DNA of 39,749 bases from assembly GCA_012839095.1 (NCBI GenBank), contig DUOA01000088.1, positions 1-39,749 on the forward strand, written 5' to 3'. Of this stretch, positions 1-7,278 are shown piece after piece. Below the pieces are notes generated by a model. That model did no database searches. It saw only the letters and a list, made by a program, of their open reading frames with translations, and was not told the origin of the DNA. The position numbers and the translations under genes are program-made. Each line of letters opens with the position of its first letter. Within the stretch, counting starts at the first letter, position 1. Source of the stretch: Clostridiales bacterium. Lineage in GTDB: Bacteria; Bacillota; Clostridia; Caldicoprobacterales; DTU083.

Positions 1-539
1 ACACTTAGAAAAAGTGTCTGTGCGATTTCCTGATTGCTTTTCCCCTGCATCAGCAGATGAATGATATCCTGTTCCCGCTGGGTAAAGTCCGAAAGGGATG
101 CTTCAGGCCTTCTTTTTATGCTGATATGTTTTGTGATCTTTGCGGCGATGTTCCCCGGTAAAATGACCATGCCCCGCACGGCATCACGAATGGCTTCAGA
201 CAGTTTCGCCCCGCTGATGTCTTTGAGCAGATACCCCGAGGCACCATGGGTGATGGCACCAAGAATGGATTCATCGTCATCAAAGGTTGTTAATATCAAA
301 ATCGCCGTTTCGGGGAAATCCTGCTTTATCAGGCGCGTTGCCTCCACACCTCCCATATTGGGCATACGAATATCCATGAGAACCACCTGCGGGTGATGGA
401 TGCTGGTTTGTTCATAAGCCTCAATACCGTTCCTTGCTTCGGCAACCACGCAAATATCAGGATTTGCATCAAGGAGGGCGCGCAGTCCGTCCCGGATGAT
501 GGTTTGGTCATCCGCCAATAGAACAGTGATCTTATTCAT
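1..539 (-). CDS. NarL/LuxR-family response regulator (3' end outside window)
   Basis: Reading the minus strand from the ATG at 539 gives MNKITVLLADDQTIIRDGL, a receiver-domain start with the acidic DD pair. The phospho-acceptor Asp lies in VVLMDIRMPN, then come the Thr switch (ILTTFDDD) and the Lys of GYLLKDI. After a linker the ORF enters a LuxR-type HTH (LSDFTQREQDIIHLLMQGKSNQEIA) and runs off the window at base 1, so the last recognition-helix residues are missing. The ATG overlaps the TGA of the upstream histidine kinase (ATGA, 536-539), which implies translational coupling and a two-component pair. By family it should be phosphorylated by that kinase and bind DNA as a dimer. The stimulus and targets cannot be read from the sequence. 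Confidence 0.95.
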   Translation of the reverse strand, partial: MNKITVLLADDQTIIRDGLRALLDANPDICVVAEARNGIEAYEQTSIHHPQVVLMDIRMPNMGGVEATRLIKQDFPETAILILTTFDDDESILGAITHGASGYLLKDISGAKLSEAIRDAVRGMVILPGNIAAKITKHISIKRRPEASLSDFTQREQDIIHLLMQGKSNQEIAQTLFLS

Positions 540-1924
540 TCGGCATCCTTCTTTCCTTGTACAACGGGGATCATAAGGCTGATGGTGAATCCTTCCCCCG
601 GCGCACTTTCTAATTCCAGGGTCCCGCCCACGCTTTGTATACGCTCCTGCATGATGGACAGCCCTGAACCGGATTTTATGGCATCAGTTCCAAAGCCGTT
701 ATCGGTAAAGGCAAACCGCAGCTGACCGTTATGCTCGCCGATAAGGATATCCGCTCCGGTTGCATGCCCATGCCTGATCGCATTGGTTGCACACTCCTTC
801 ACCACTGAAAGCAGAATGCCTGCTTGGAGCGGAGGTAAGGCAATCTCTGATTCCATAACTATATGAATATCGAGTCCGGTATCAGAACGGATTTCCTGTA
901 CAAGCTGACTGAGGGCAGCGGCAAAATCTGTTTCGCTTCCCGCCCGGACCAGTCTGACGGAAGCGCGAAGCTCCGAAAGTCCGCGCCGTACCTGTTCCTT
1001 TCCCTGATGCAGTTTTTGCGCTGCCTGCGGCTCCGATACAAGCCCCTCTGCCGCTTCCAATGCCAGTACAGCAGCGGTCAGCGTATGGCCCACTGTATCG
1101 TGCATCTCGGCAGCGATGCGGTTTCGTTCTTCGACTACGGCTAAACCTTTCAGTTTTTCGGATTGCTCATGGACCGTGCGAATGGCGGATTCCAATCTAA
1201 CGCTTGTAATCATCTGTTTTTTTAATGTGTAAAAGGCCAGCAGGGCAAGAAGGACCACAATCGTGTTGACGAAGAAATAGCGAACAAGATCGCTCATATC
1301 TGCGCTTTGGGATAAAGACACTGTTCTTGCTGTACTGCCCAGAAGATAAGCACCCAGGGCACCGATTCCATATACCCTGGCCCGGGGCAGCGATGCGTGA
1401 TTGATTGCGCTGAAGCCTGCAATGATGGAAAGAAACAGGTTGTCCCCCGATACATCCAGATATTGAATAGGAATACACAAGATAAGCTGCAGCATGGGCA
1501 GAATGGGTTCGCTTATGAGCCGCTTTGTTTCGGGAAGCAGATTGTAGAGGAGCATAATAAGAAAAGAGATGGTCAGCAGCCAGAGCAAAGGGTTATACAC
1601 TGGAGTGCCGGCATTCTCCGCCAGCATATGCAGTCCCATCACTTGATAGGCAATCAGAAGAAGAAAGAAAATGCCCTTGATTGTGAGGTGGTTAGCCCTT
1701 TCCACTTCAGCATCAGTGGTATCCCTGGGCGGCGTTTTTTCAGCACGGAGCAGATAAAATGCAATGGCGGCCAGGCCGAAAAAGGCAATGGATAAGATAT
1801 ACAGGATGCGATGCAAGGTATTTCGTTTATCTTTTCTCACGCTCTCCACAATGCATAGGATTTGCATCAATAACTGAAGCAAGAGCCCCGGAAGCAAGAA
1901 CGGCCAAATTTCCCCAATTCGCAT
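536..1924 (-). CDS. membrane sensor histidine kinase, NarL-partner (HisKA_3) type
   Basis: About 462 aa from the ATG at 1924. A longer reading from a TTG at 1981 is possible, but the GC-rich Shine-Dalgarno-like stretch just before 1924 favours the shorter form. The N-terminal half has roughly six to seven hydrophobic segments (about residues 5-25, 40-60, 84-100, 113-130, 142-156, 162-172, 219-233) with no obvious extracellular sensor domain. A coiled coil leads into the HisKA_3 box, VEERNRIAAEMHDTVGHTL, with phospho-acceptor His near 275. The HATPase part shows the N box (KECATNAIRHGHA), DNGFG and GSGLSIMQERI. It autophosphorylates and passes phosphate to the overlapping response regulator. 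The DesK/LiaS-like architecture suggests sensing in or near the membrane; that is inference. Confidence 0.95.
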   Translation of the reverse strand: MRIGEIWPFLLPGLLLQLLMQILCIVESVRKDKRNTLHRILYILSIAFFGLAAIAFYLLRAEKTPPRDTTDAEVERANHLTIKGIFFLLLIAYQVMGLHMLAENAGTPVYNPLLWLLTISFLIMLLYNLLPETKRLISEPILPMLQLILCIPIQYLDVSGDNLFLSIIAGFSAINHASLPRARVYGIGALGAYLLGSTARTVSLSQSADMSDLVRYFFVNTIVVLLALLAFYTLKKQMITSVRLESAIRTVHEQSEKLKGLAVVEERNRIAAEMHDTVGHTLTAAVLALEAAEGLVSEPQAAQKLHQGKEQVRRGLSELRASVRLVRAGSETDFAAALSQLVQEIRSDTGLDIHIVMESEIALPPLQAGILLSVVKECATNAIRHGHATGADILIGEHNGQLRFAFTDNGFGTDAIKSGSGLSIMQERIQSVGGTLELESAPGEGFTISLMIPVVQGKKDAE

Positions 1925-2042
1925 ACCCCTACCCCGCCTTCCCGATGGACTGCCTTTCGTACCACTTATCACTGAACACAAGCAATTTATGTGACAGCAC
2001 CTTCATATGATAAAATATACTTGGCAGTAATTGATAAATATT

Positions 2043-2071
2043 ATTTTACACTATTTTCAATAATATGTAAA
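2043..2071 (-). promoter_or_regulatory. candidate sigma-A promoter for the two-component operon
   Basis: On the minus strand, TTTACA (2066-2071) and TAAAAT (2043-2048) are separated by exactly 17 bp; each hexamer matches the consensus at five of six positions. Transcription would start near 2036, giving a leader of about 110 nt before the kinase ATG. Confidence 0.5.
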
Positions 2072-2366
2072 TCAAGTCTATTCTAAGGAAACTCTATAAA
2101 CCCCTTCTCATCCCTTTGATAACCAGAGGTGAAAATGATACGGTGCTTAATAACTATATGCTGCGGACCAAGGTTCAAAACTTTACAAAATCTCTCAAGT
2201 TTTTCAACTAATTTGTTGTGATTGTATTATAATATAGTCAGACACACCATGCGCCGGTTGCTTTGATGCCTAGCCTAAAAATGTTGTAAAACCAAATGAA
2301 TTGATATATCATAATGATTATATTGACTCTGCGTTATACTTAGCACAAAAGCGAGTGAAGTACCGA
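2072..2366. other. divergent intergenic region, no gene seen
   Basis: AT-rich spacer between the two-component operon and the carboxypeptidase gene. TATAAT at 2228-2233 is a plausible -10 for the plus-strand gene, but no good -35 lies 16-18 bp upstream. I recognise no riboswitch, repeat or small ORF with a convincing ribosome site here. Confidence 0.4.
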
Positions 2367-3383
2367 ATGATAAGAAACTCCATAAAAAAGGTCTGGAGAA
2401 ACCAAATTTGGATAGTTTTTAATATTGCACTTTTGTCCTGCGTGATTGGAACGGGTTTTTTAAATGGTGATGAACTCACTGCCAGGCAAGAGGAAATTAC
2501 TGCTGAAAAAACTTCGGAAATGCCGCAAGAATCTGATTCACAAGCAGGTACTGGGTCATGTGCAATGCTCTCAGATATGCGGGATCCTATTACGGCGGAG
2601 ATAGCAGAGCTCGGACATAGGGGAAATATACCTCAGACCTTTATTGGAGGTTTGAGCATGCAATGGGAACCGGAAGAAGACGCTGTTTCCAATGAATCGG
2701 CTGAATATGAAAACATGGAATACAGTGAGGAAAATGTAAACATAGAAAATATTGAGGAGAGCATACCGGATAACAGCAATAAGCCGAAGGTAAACACTGC
2801 TGAAGAAAATCCTGAAGCTATAGATGTTTTGGTTAACAGAATCCACGTGTTGCCGGCTTCTTATGCACCATCTAATCTTGTTGTGCCTGATGTTCCTTTT
2901 TCGCCCAGGGCCAATTACAGATTATTAAGGGAAGAAGCAGCTGCTGCTTTGGAAGAAATGTTCAGGCATGCTTTGAAGGCTGGACATAAATTGTATGTCC
3001 AGTCCGGCTACAGGAGTTATAATGATCAAAAGGCTATATTCCAGAGTAATGTCAGAAAACGGGGAAGTGTTAAAAAGGCTTCCCGGATAAGTGCCAATGC
3101 AGGGGAAAGCGAGCATCAGACCGGCCTGGCTGTGGATATAACATCAAAAAGCGTAAAATATAAACTGACAACATCCTTCGGCCGGACGGCTGAAGGGAAA
3201 TGGGCAGCGGAAAATGCCCACAAATACGGCTTCATAATACGGTTTCCCAAAGGAAAGGAAGATATAACCGGTTTTATGTATGAGCCATGGCATTTAAGGT
3301 ATTTGGGCGTAGAATTAGCCACTGAGGTATACAAGAGCGGATTAACATATGAAGAGTTTTTGGATCAGTCAATGGATCAGTAA
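2367..3383 (+). CDS. VanY/DacB-type D-alanyl-D-alanine carboxypeptidase (peptidase M15B)
   Basis: About 338 aa from ATG 2367 (MIRNSIKKVW). The frame is open from a TTG at 2301, but the hydrophobic anchor (IWIVFNIALLSCVIGTGFL) sits naturally behind the ATG start. The next ~150 residues are acidic and low-complexity (many E, N, S), a flexible extracytoplasmic stalk. The C-terminal ~180 residues are the peptidase: SGYRSYNDQKAIF, then the zinc/catalytic motif SEHQTGLAVDI (His and Asp ligands), and EPWHLRYLG with the catalytic Glu and third zinc ligand. The family trims the terminal D-Ala of peptidoglycan stem peptides. No vanHAX or vanRS-type resistance genes adjoin, so wall maturation is more likely than glycopeptide resistance. 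Confidence 0.9.
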   Translation: MIRNSIKKVWRNQIWIVFNIALLSCVIGTGFLNGDELTARQEEITAEKTSEMPQESDSQAGTGSCAMLSDMRDPITAEIAELGHRGNIPQTFIGGLSMQWEPEEDAVSNESAEYENMEYSEENVNIENIEESIPDNSNKPKVNTAEENPEAIDVLVNRIHVLPASYAPSNLVVPDVPFSPRANYRLLREEAAAALEEMFRHALKAGHKLYVQSGYRSYNDQKAIFQSNVRKRGSVKKASRISANAGESEHQTGLAVDITSKSVKYKLTTSFGRTAEGKWAAENAHKYGFIIRFPKGKEDITGFMYEPWHLRYLGVELATEVYKSGLTYEEFLDQSMDQ

Positions 3384-3436
3384 AAAAGCGCTGCAAATGG
3401 ATACTGTTCATCTGCGGGCTTGCGGCAGATGATTAC

Positions 3437-3466
3437 CCCTGCAAAACCATGCAGGGTGATTTTTTG
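3437..3466 (+). terminator. intrinsic terminator after the carboxypeptidase
   Basis: CCCTGCA (3437-3443) pairs with TGCAGGG (3450-3456) around a 6-nt loop, followed by TGATTTTTT. A second hairpin (CATCTGC/GCAGATG, about 3410-3432) lies just upstream. Confidence 0.75.
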
Positions 3467-3477
3467 GAAACATAATA

Positions 3478-3507
3478 TTGTACAGCCATATAATAATTGG
3501 GTATAAT
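3478..3507 (+). promoter_or_regulatory. mgtE: candidate promoter of mgtE
   Basis: TATAAT at 3502-3507 with a poorer TTGTAC (3478-3483) 18 bp upstream. Initiation near 3514 would give a leader of about 150 nt, ample for a cis-acting RNA. Confidence 0.5.
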
Positions 3508-3611
3508 TAGAGTAGTTTACAAGATTTTAATGAAAGGGTGAAGGGTGGTGATGGTTTTGGACTCCGGTCCTGTGCCTGGACAAAGTAGTAATAATACAAT
3601 TCAATACAGTA

Positions 3612-3660
3612 AAGGAGCCCGGACTGTCACTTCGTGCAGCAGGTGCTCCTTATAAGGAGG
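3612..3660 (+). promoter_or_regulatory. mgtE leader with competing Shine-Dalgarno decoy and sequesterer
   Basis: AAGGAGC (3612-3618) can pair perfectly with GCTCCTT (3645-3651), closing a hairpin that contains CTG/CAG and CAC/GTG helices (3624-3639). The same CTCCTT strand can instead pair with the true Shine-Dalgarno AAGGAG (3654-3659) immediately 3'. The two pairings exclude each other, so the first leaves the ribosome site free and the second hides it. The upstream part (3555-3580) contains GGAC and GTCC blocks that can pair in several ways. I do not see the conserved core of the Mg2+ M-box here, so the identity of the element is open. Confidence 0.45.
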
Positions 3661-3667
3661 GCTTGAC

Positions 3668-5011
3668 ATGAACGACATGATCTCTTTCGTTGAAACATGC
3701 ATCCAGGAGGGAAAGTTTTCAAGGATACGAGAGGAAATCATTGAGCTTAACGTTGTCGATATTGCACAGCTTCTGGATGAATTGGAGGAGGAAAAAACCC
3801 TTATTGTATTCCGCTTGCTGCCAAAGGAGATCTCCGTTGAAGTGTTCTCCTATATGTCCACCGAGCAGCAGCAATACATCATTGAGTCCATTACGGACAA
3901 GGAAATCCAGAATATAATCAGCAACATGTTTATGGATGACACGGTGGATATCCTGGAGGAAATGCCGGCTAATGTAGTAAAGAAAATTCTCAGAAATGTC
4001 AGTGAGGACAGAAGAAAGCTTATTAACCAGTTTCTGAGATACCCGGACTACTCGGCCGGCAGCCTGATGACAATTGAATATGTGGATCTGAAAAAGGAAA
4101 TGACGGTGGAGCAGGCCATACAGCGTATCAGAAGTATCGGCCTGGACAAGGAAACCATTAATATCTGCTATGTGATGGATCAAAACAGGAAGCTGGAAGG
4201 GGTAATTCCCATTCGGCAGCTGCTGCTGAATGACGGCTCTACAAGAATAGGAGATATTATGGAGACCAACTTCATCTCCATAGATACCCATACGGATCAG
4301 GAAGAGATTTCCAACCTGTTCAGAAAGTATGATCTGCTTGCCATGCCGGTGGTGGATCACGAAAACAGGCTGGTGGGCATCATAACAATTGACGATATCG
4401 TTGATATTATTGAGCAGGAAAACACAGAGGACTTTCAGGTGATGGCAGCCATTCAGCCCTCTGAAGAAGAATATCTGAAAACCAGGGTTACCAGACTGGC
4501 TAAAAACAGAATTGTCTGGCTGCTGATTCTGATGATTTCAGCAACCTTTACGGGAACCATTATTAAACATTACGAGGAAGTGCTGTCCTCAGTCGTTGTT
4601 CTGGCGGCTTTTATACCTATGCTGATGGACTCTGCAGGAAATGCAGGTTCCCAGTCTGCAACCATGATCATCCGCGGTCTGGCATTGGAAGAGATTCATA
4701 TACGGAATATCGGAATGGTGATTTGGAAGGAGCTCAGGGTTGGTCTGATGGTGGGCATTATCCTTTCAGCGGTTAACTTTTTAAGGGTGTATTGGTTTGA
4801 GAAAACGGATATTGCAGTTGCCATAACAATCAGTATCAGCTTGTTTCTGACTATTGTACTGGCTAAGGTTGTGGGCAGTTCACTGCCTATCCTGGCGAAG
4901 AAAATTAAACTGGATCCGGCTATCATGGCTGCTCCCATGATTACAACCATTGTTGACGCCTTGTCATTGCTTGCCTATTTCAGAATAGCCACATGGCTTA
5001 TTTTTAAGTAA
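3668..5011 (+). CDS. mgtE: magnesium transporter MgtE
   Basis: 447 aa, the usual MgtE length, with ATG 3668 behind AAGGAGG. Domain order is canonical. The superhelical MgtE-N domain covers about residues 15-125 (DIAQLLDELEEEKTLIVFRLLPKE, ILEEMPANVVKKIL). A CBS pair follows to about 255 (YVMDQNRKLEGVIPIRQLLL; AMPVVDHENRLVGIITIDDIVDII). The C-terminal half carries about five membrane helices with the family signatures MDSAGNAGSQSATMIIRGLAL and KLDPAIMAAPMITTIVDALSLL. In this family Mg2+ bound between the N and CBS domains closes the pore, giving feedback on uptake. The gene stands alone between a terminator and a methyltransferase gene, and its leader looks regulated. Confidence 0.97.
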   Translation: MNDMISFVETCIQEGKFSRIREEIIELNVVDIAQLLDELEEEKTLIVFRLLPKEISVEVFSYMSTEQQQYIIESITDKEIQNIISNMFMDDTVDILEEMPANVVKKILRNVSEDRRKLINQFLRYPDYSAGSLMTIEYVDLKKEMTVEQAIQRIRSIGLDKETINICYVMDQNRKLEGVIPIRQLLLNDGSTRIGDIMETNFISIDTHTDQEEISNLFRKYDLLAMPVVDHENRLVGIITIDDIVDIIEQENTEDFQVMAAIQPSEEEYLKTRVTRLAKNRIVWLLILMISATFTGTIIKHYEEVLSSVVVLAAFIPMLMDSAGNAGSQSATMIIRGLALEEIHIRNIGMVIWKELRVGLMVGIILSAVNFLRVYWFEKTDIAVAITISISLFLTIVLAKVVGSSLPILAKKIKLDPAIMAAPMITTIVDALSLLAYFRIATWLIFK

Positions 5012-5049
5012 TAATGATGTGATAATTATGCAGCATTTCAGGTGCAAAG

Positions 5050-6705
5050 GTGGTAATGGTGAGAGATATCAGTGCTGAGCATCCATCCGGGAAACTTGAG
5101 GGTTCCGGAACCTCCGCAAGTTCAGAGGCCTCCGCAGGTTCGGGGGCCTTATTTTCCAGGATTCCCCTGATAAATAAAATACGGGCGAGTCAGAAAGAAA
5201 TGCGGTATGGGCTGATATGGGAGGATAAAACGGAGGAATTCGAGCTGCTTACAGCTGAGAAGCTGCCTGTACTTAAGCATATACCGGAGTATGACATTGT
5301 ATCTTCAGATGATTCTGAAGACAGCGAGGACCGGTGCAACATCCTGATCGAAGGGGATAATTATCACGCGCTGGTATGCCTTAATCAAACTTATCCAAAT
5401 CAAATTGATCTTATTTATATTGATCCGCCGTACAATACCGGCAGTCGGGACTTTATATACAAAGACCGGTATGTCGAAAAGGAAGATGAATACAGCCACT
5501 CCAGGTGGCTTTCCTTTATGTATAAGCGGCTGATGGCCTGCCGGGAGCTGCTTAAGTCCGACGGCGTTATCTTCATATCAATTAACGAAGAGGAACTCTC
5601 CCAGCTGAAACTCCTGTGTGACGAGGTATTCGGACCGGAGAATTACATGACCATGTTTACTGTTAAGGTCAGGCATGAAGAGCGCATACTGAAGATGGAT
5701 AAGGATTTTCACGAAGTTGTGGAATATCTGCTGATGTATCGCAAAAGCGATCAGCACAAGACAGTAAAGAGAAAACGGGACAACACATCCAACGATTTAT
5801 ATGTATATGAAATAGAGGAGCTGGCTGCCCCATCCGTAACCATGAAATGCGGTGACAAAACCGTCCAGGTATTCAGGCCGGGTGAATACAGAATCATAAG
5901 GAGGCAGCCGGATGTGCGGCTGTTTAAGAAAATCTGCATAAGAGGAAGCATTAAAGAGGGGAACTCCAGCGGAAGGTTTTACATGCAATACCTTTCAGCC
6001 CTCCAGGAAGAAAAAAGGGGCTGTCTTATCAAGGTGCCTGATATCGGAAATGACAGTCATGGATACAGATATTTTCTGATGCCTTCATCCTCCTCCAAGG
6101 TTAACGGGGATTATTTTCAGGGGGTTCCGCTGAACAGAAAGGAAACAATAGAGCTGCCCTATCCCAATTACCTGGACTTCGTCCGGGAGTTCAATACAGC
6201 CGGCTATGAAGGAGGGGTTGATTTCCGCGGTAAAAAGCCGGTTTCCTTCCTGCTGAAGGTATTTGAACTGGGTGGCATGAACGAGAAAAAAGACGGAGTC
6301 GTGCTGGATTTCTTTGCCGGATCCGGTTCCACCGGTGAGGCTGTTTTGGAACTTAATAAGGCGGACGGCGGCAAGAGGCGGTTTATTCTTTGTACCAACA
6401 ATGAAAGCAATATCTGCTATGACATTACACTGCCAAGGCTGAAAAATGTCATTCAGGGATATCCGGCCAGGGTGACTCAGGATACAATTCTGCTGGACAG
6501 GCAGCTGACTTATTCCGACCTTGCCAAAATGGACCGGATATTAGCCATAATATCCAGCATAGAGGAAGAAAACCGATGCCGCTATGAAACTGTATTGAAA
6601 ACAGTGGCAGATAACAGGATAAGGGTAATTGGCAGATGCATAAAGAGCAGAAAGGAAGGATTGGGCGGCAGCCTGAAGTTCTATAAAACTGCCTTCACCG
6701 AGTAA
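5050..6705 (+). CDS. solitary adenine-specific DNA methyltransferase, type III Mod-like (beta class)
   Basis: 551 aa from GTG 5050; ATG 5056 is an equally good start behind AAAGGTGG. The catalytic motif IV DPPY lies at 125-128 (LIYIDPPYNTG) and the AdoMet-binding motif I at 422-429 (DFFAGSGSTGEA). The order IV, target-recognition region, I marks the beta class shared with type III Mod subunits. The N-terminal ~80 residues carry a Ser/Gly/Ala-rich stretch, and the C-terminus contains the family block LCTNNESNICYDITLPRL. No Res helicase-nuclease or other restriction gene adjoins, so it appears to be an orphan, possibly epigenetic, methylase. The product would be N6-methyladenine, or less likely N4-methylcytosine; the target cannot be predicted. 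A strong terminator follows. Confidence 0.9.
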   Translation: MVMVRDISAEHPSGKLEGSGTSASSEASAGSGALFSRIPLINKIRASQKEMRYGLIWEDKTEEFELLTAEKLPVLKHIPEYDIVSSDDSEDSEDRCNILIEGDNYHALVCLNQTYPNQIDLIYIDPPYNTGSRDFIYKDRYVEKEDEYSHSRWLSFMYKRLMACRELLKSDGVIFISINEEELSQLKLLCDEVFGPENYMTMFTVKVRHEERILKMDKDFHEVVEYLLMYRKSDQHKTVKRKRDNTSNDLYVYEIEELAAPSVTMKCGDKTVQVFRPGEYRIIRRQPDVRLFKKICIRGSIKEGNSSGRFYMQYLSALQEEKRGCLIKVPDIGNDSHGYRYFLMPSSSSKVNGDYFQGVPLNRKETIELPYPNYLDFVREFNTAGYEGGVDFRGKKPVSFLLKVFELGGMNEKKDGVVLDFFAGSGSTGEAVLELNKADGGKRRFILCTNNESNICYDITLPRLKNVIQGYPARVTQDTILLDRQLTYSDLAKMDRILAIISSIEEENRCRYETVLKTVADNRIRVIGRCIKSRKEGLGGSLKFYKTAFTE

Positions 6706-6720
6706 AACCTGATGGATGAA

Positions 6721-6756
6721 CCGGCGGAGTTAAATCTCCGCCGGTACTATTTTATT
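6721..6756 (+). terminator. intrinsic terminator overlapping the nrdG stop codon
   Basis: A perfect 9-bp stem, CCGGCGGAG (6721-6729) with CTCCGCCGG (6736-6744), and loop TTAAAT, followed on the plus strand by TACTATTTTATTT. It ends the methyltransferase transcript. The loop contains the stop codon of the convergent nrdG; on the minus strand the stem lacks a T-run. Confidence 0.8.
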
Positions 6757-7278
6757 TAATATCCTTGTCTTCTTCATATCGATGATGCGCTGATTGGATG
6801 AGCCTCTGAATTTAAGCAGAAGGCTTTTTTTATCCTGCTGAAAAGGCCCGTCTATCAGAAGGTCTGCCCCATCCAGCAGACTGCTCCAGTCAGGCCGGGC
6901 ATGGATTCCATCCATGAGCTGCTCATAGGTATAGCCGGTATAGACGATTACATCCAGATTCATTTCCCTTACACGCCGGACAAGCTTGGAAAATGCAGCT
7001 GCCTGCTCAAAGGGTTCTCCGCCGCTTAAGGTGATGCCGTCCAGCAGGGGATTGCTTTTAATCTCCTGAATGATGGCGTCGATCTCAACAAGCCTGCCTC
7101 CATCAAAGGAGTGAGTGTGGGGATTATGACACCCCGGACAGCGATGCCGGCAGCCCTGGGCAAATACTACATAACGGATGCCGGGTCCGTCTACTATGGA
7201 TTCCGGTTCTATGCCTGCAATCCGTATGATACCGGCTGAGCTGCCTGTCACAGCTGGTGTGCTTGTCATTAAGGTCAT
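6730..7278 (-). CDS. nrdG: anaerobic ribonucleoside-triphosphate reductase activating protein
   Basis: 182 aa, a radical-SAM activase of ordinary NrdG length. The Fe-S cluster ligands are the CX3CX2C motif in GCRHRCPGCHNPHTHSF, and LSGGEPFEQ is the conserved SAM-contact motif. It generates the glycyl radical on NrdD by reductive cleavage of S-adenosylmethionine and therefore works only without oxygen. Its ATG (7278) overlaps the nrdD stop (ATGA, 7275-7278), so the two are translationally coupled, with nrdD first. A second in-frame ATG lies three codons in. Confidence 0.96.
   Translation of the reverse strand: MTLMTSTPAVTGSSAGIIRIAGIEPESIVDGPGIRYVVFAQGCRHRCPGCHNPHTHSFDGGRLVEIDAIIQEIKSNPLLDGITLSGGEPFEQAAAFSKLVRRVREMNLDVIVYTGYTYEQLMDGIHARPDWSSLLDGADLLIDGPFQQDKKSLLLKFRGSSNQRIIDMKKTRILNKIVPAEI

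Noticed and set aside
2301-3383. Glycopeptide-resistance (van) cluster
   Set aside because: Only a VanY-type carboxypeptidase is present; no vanHAX ligase or dehydrogenase genes adjoin, and the two-component system on the left is NarL-type, not VanRS.
3514-3667. Calling the mgtE leader an M-box (ykoK) riboswitch
   Set aside because: I could not find the conserved M-box core, so only the visible competing helices are reported.
3719-4360. 213-codon antisense frame inside mgtE
   Set aside because: It lies wholly within a clear mgtE and lacks start signals.
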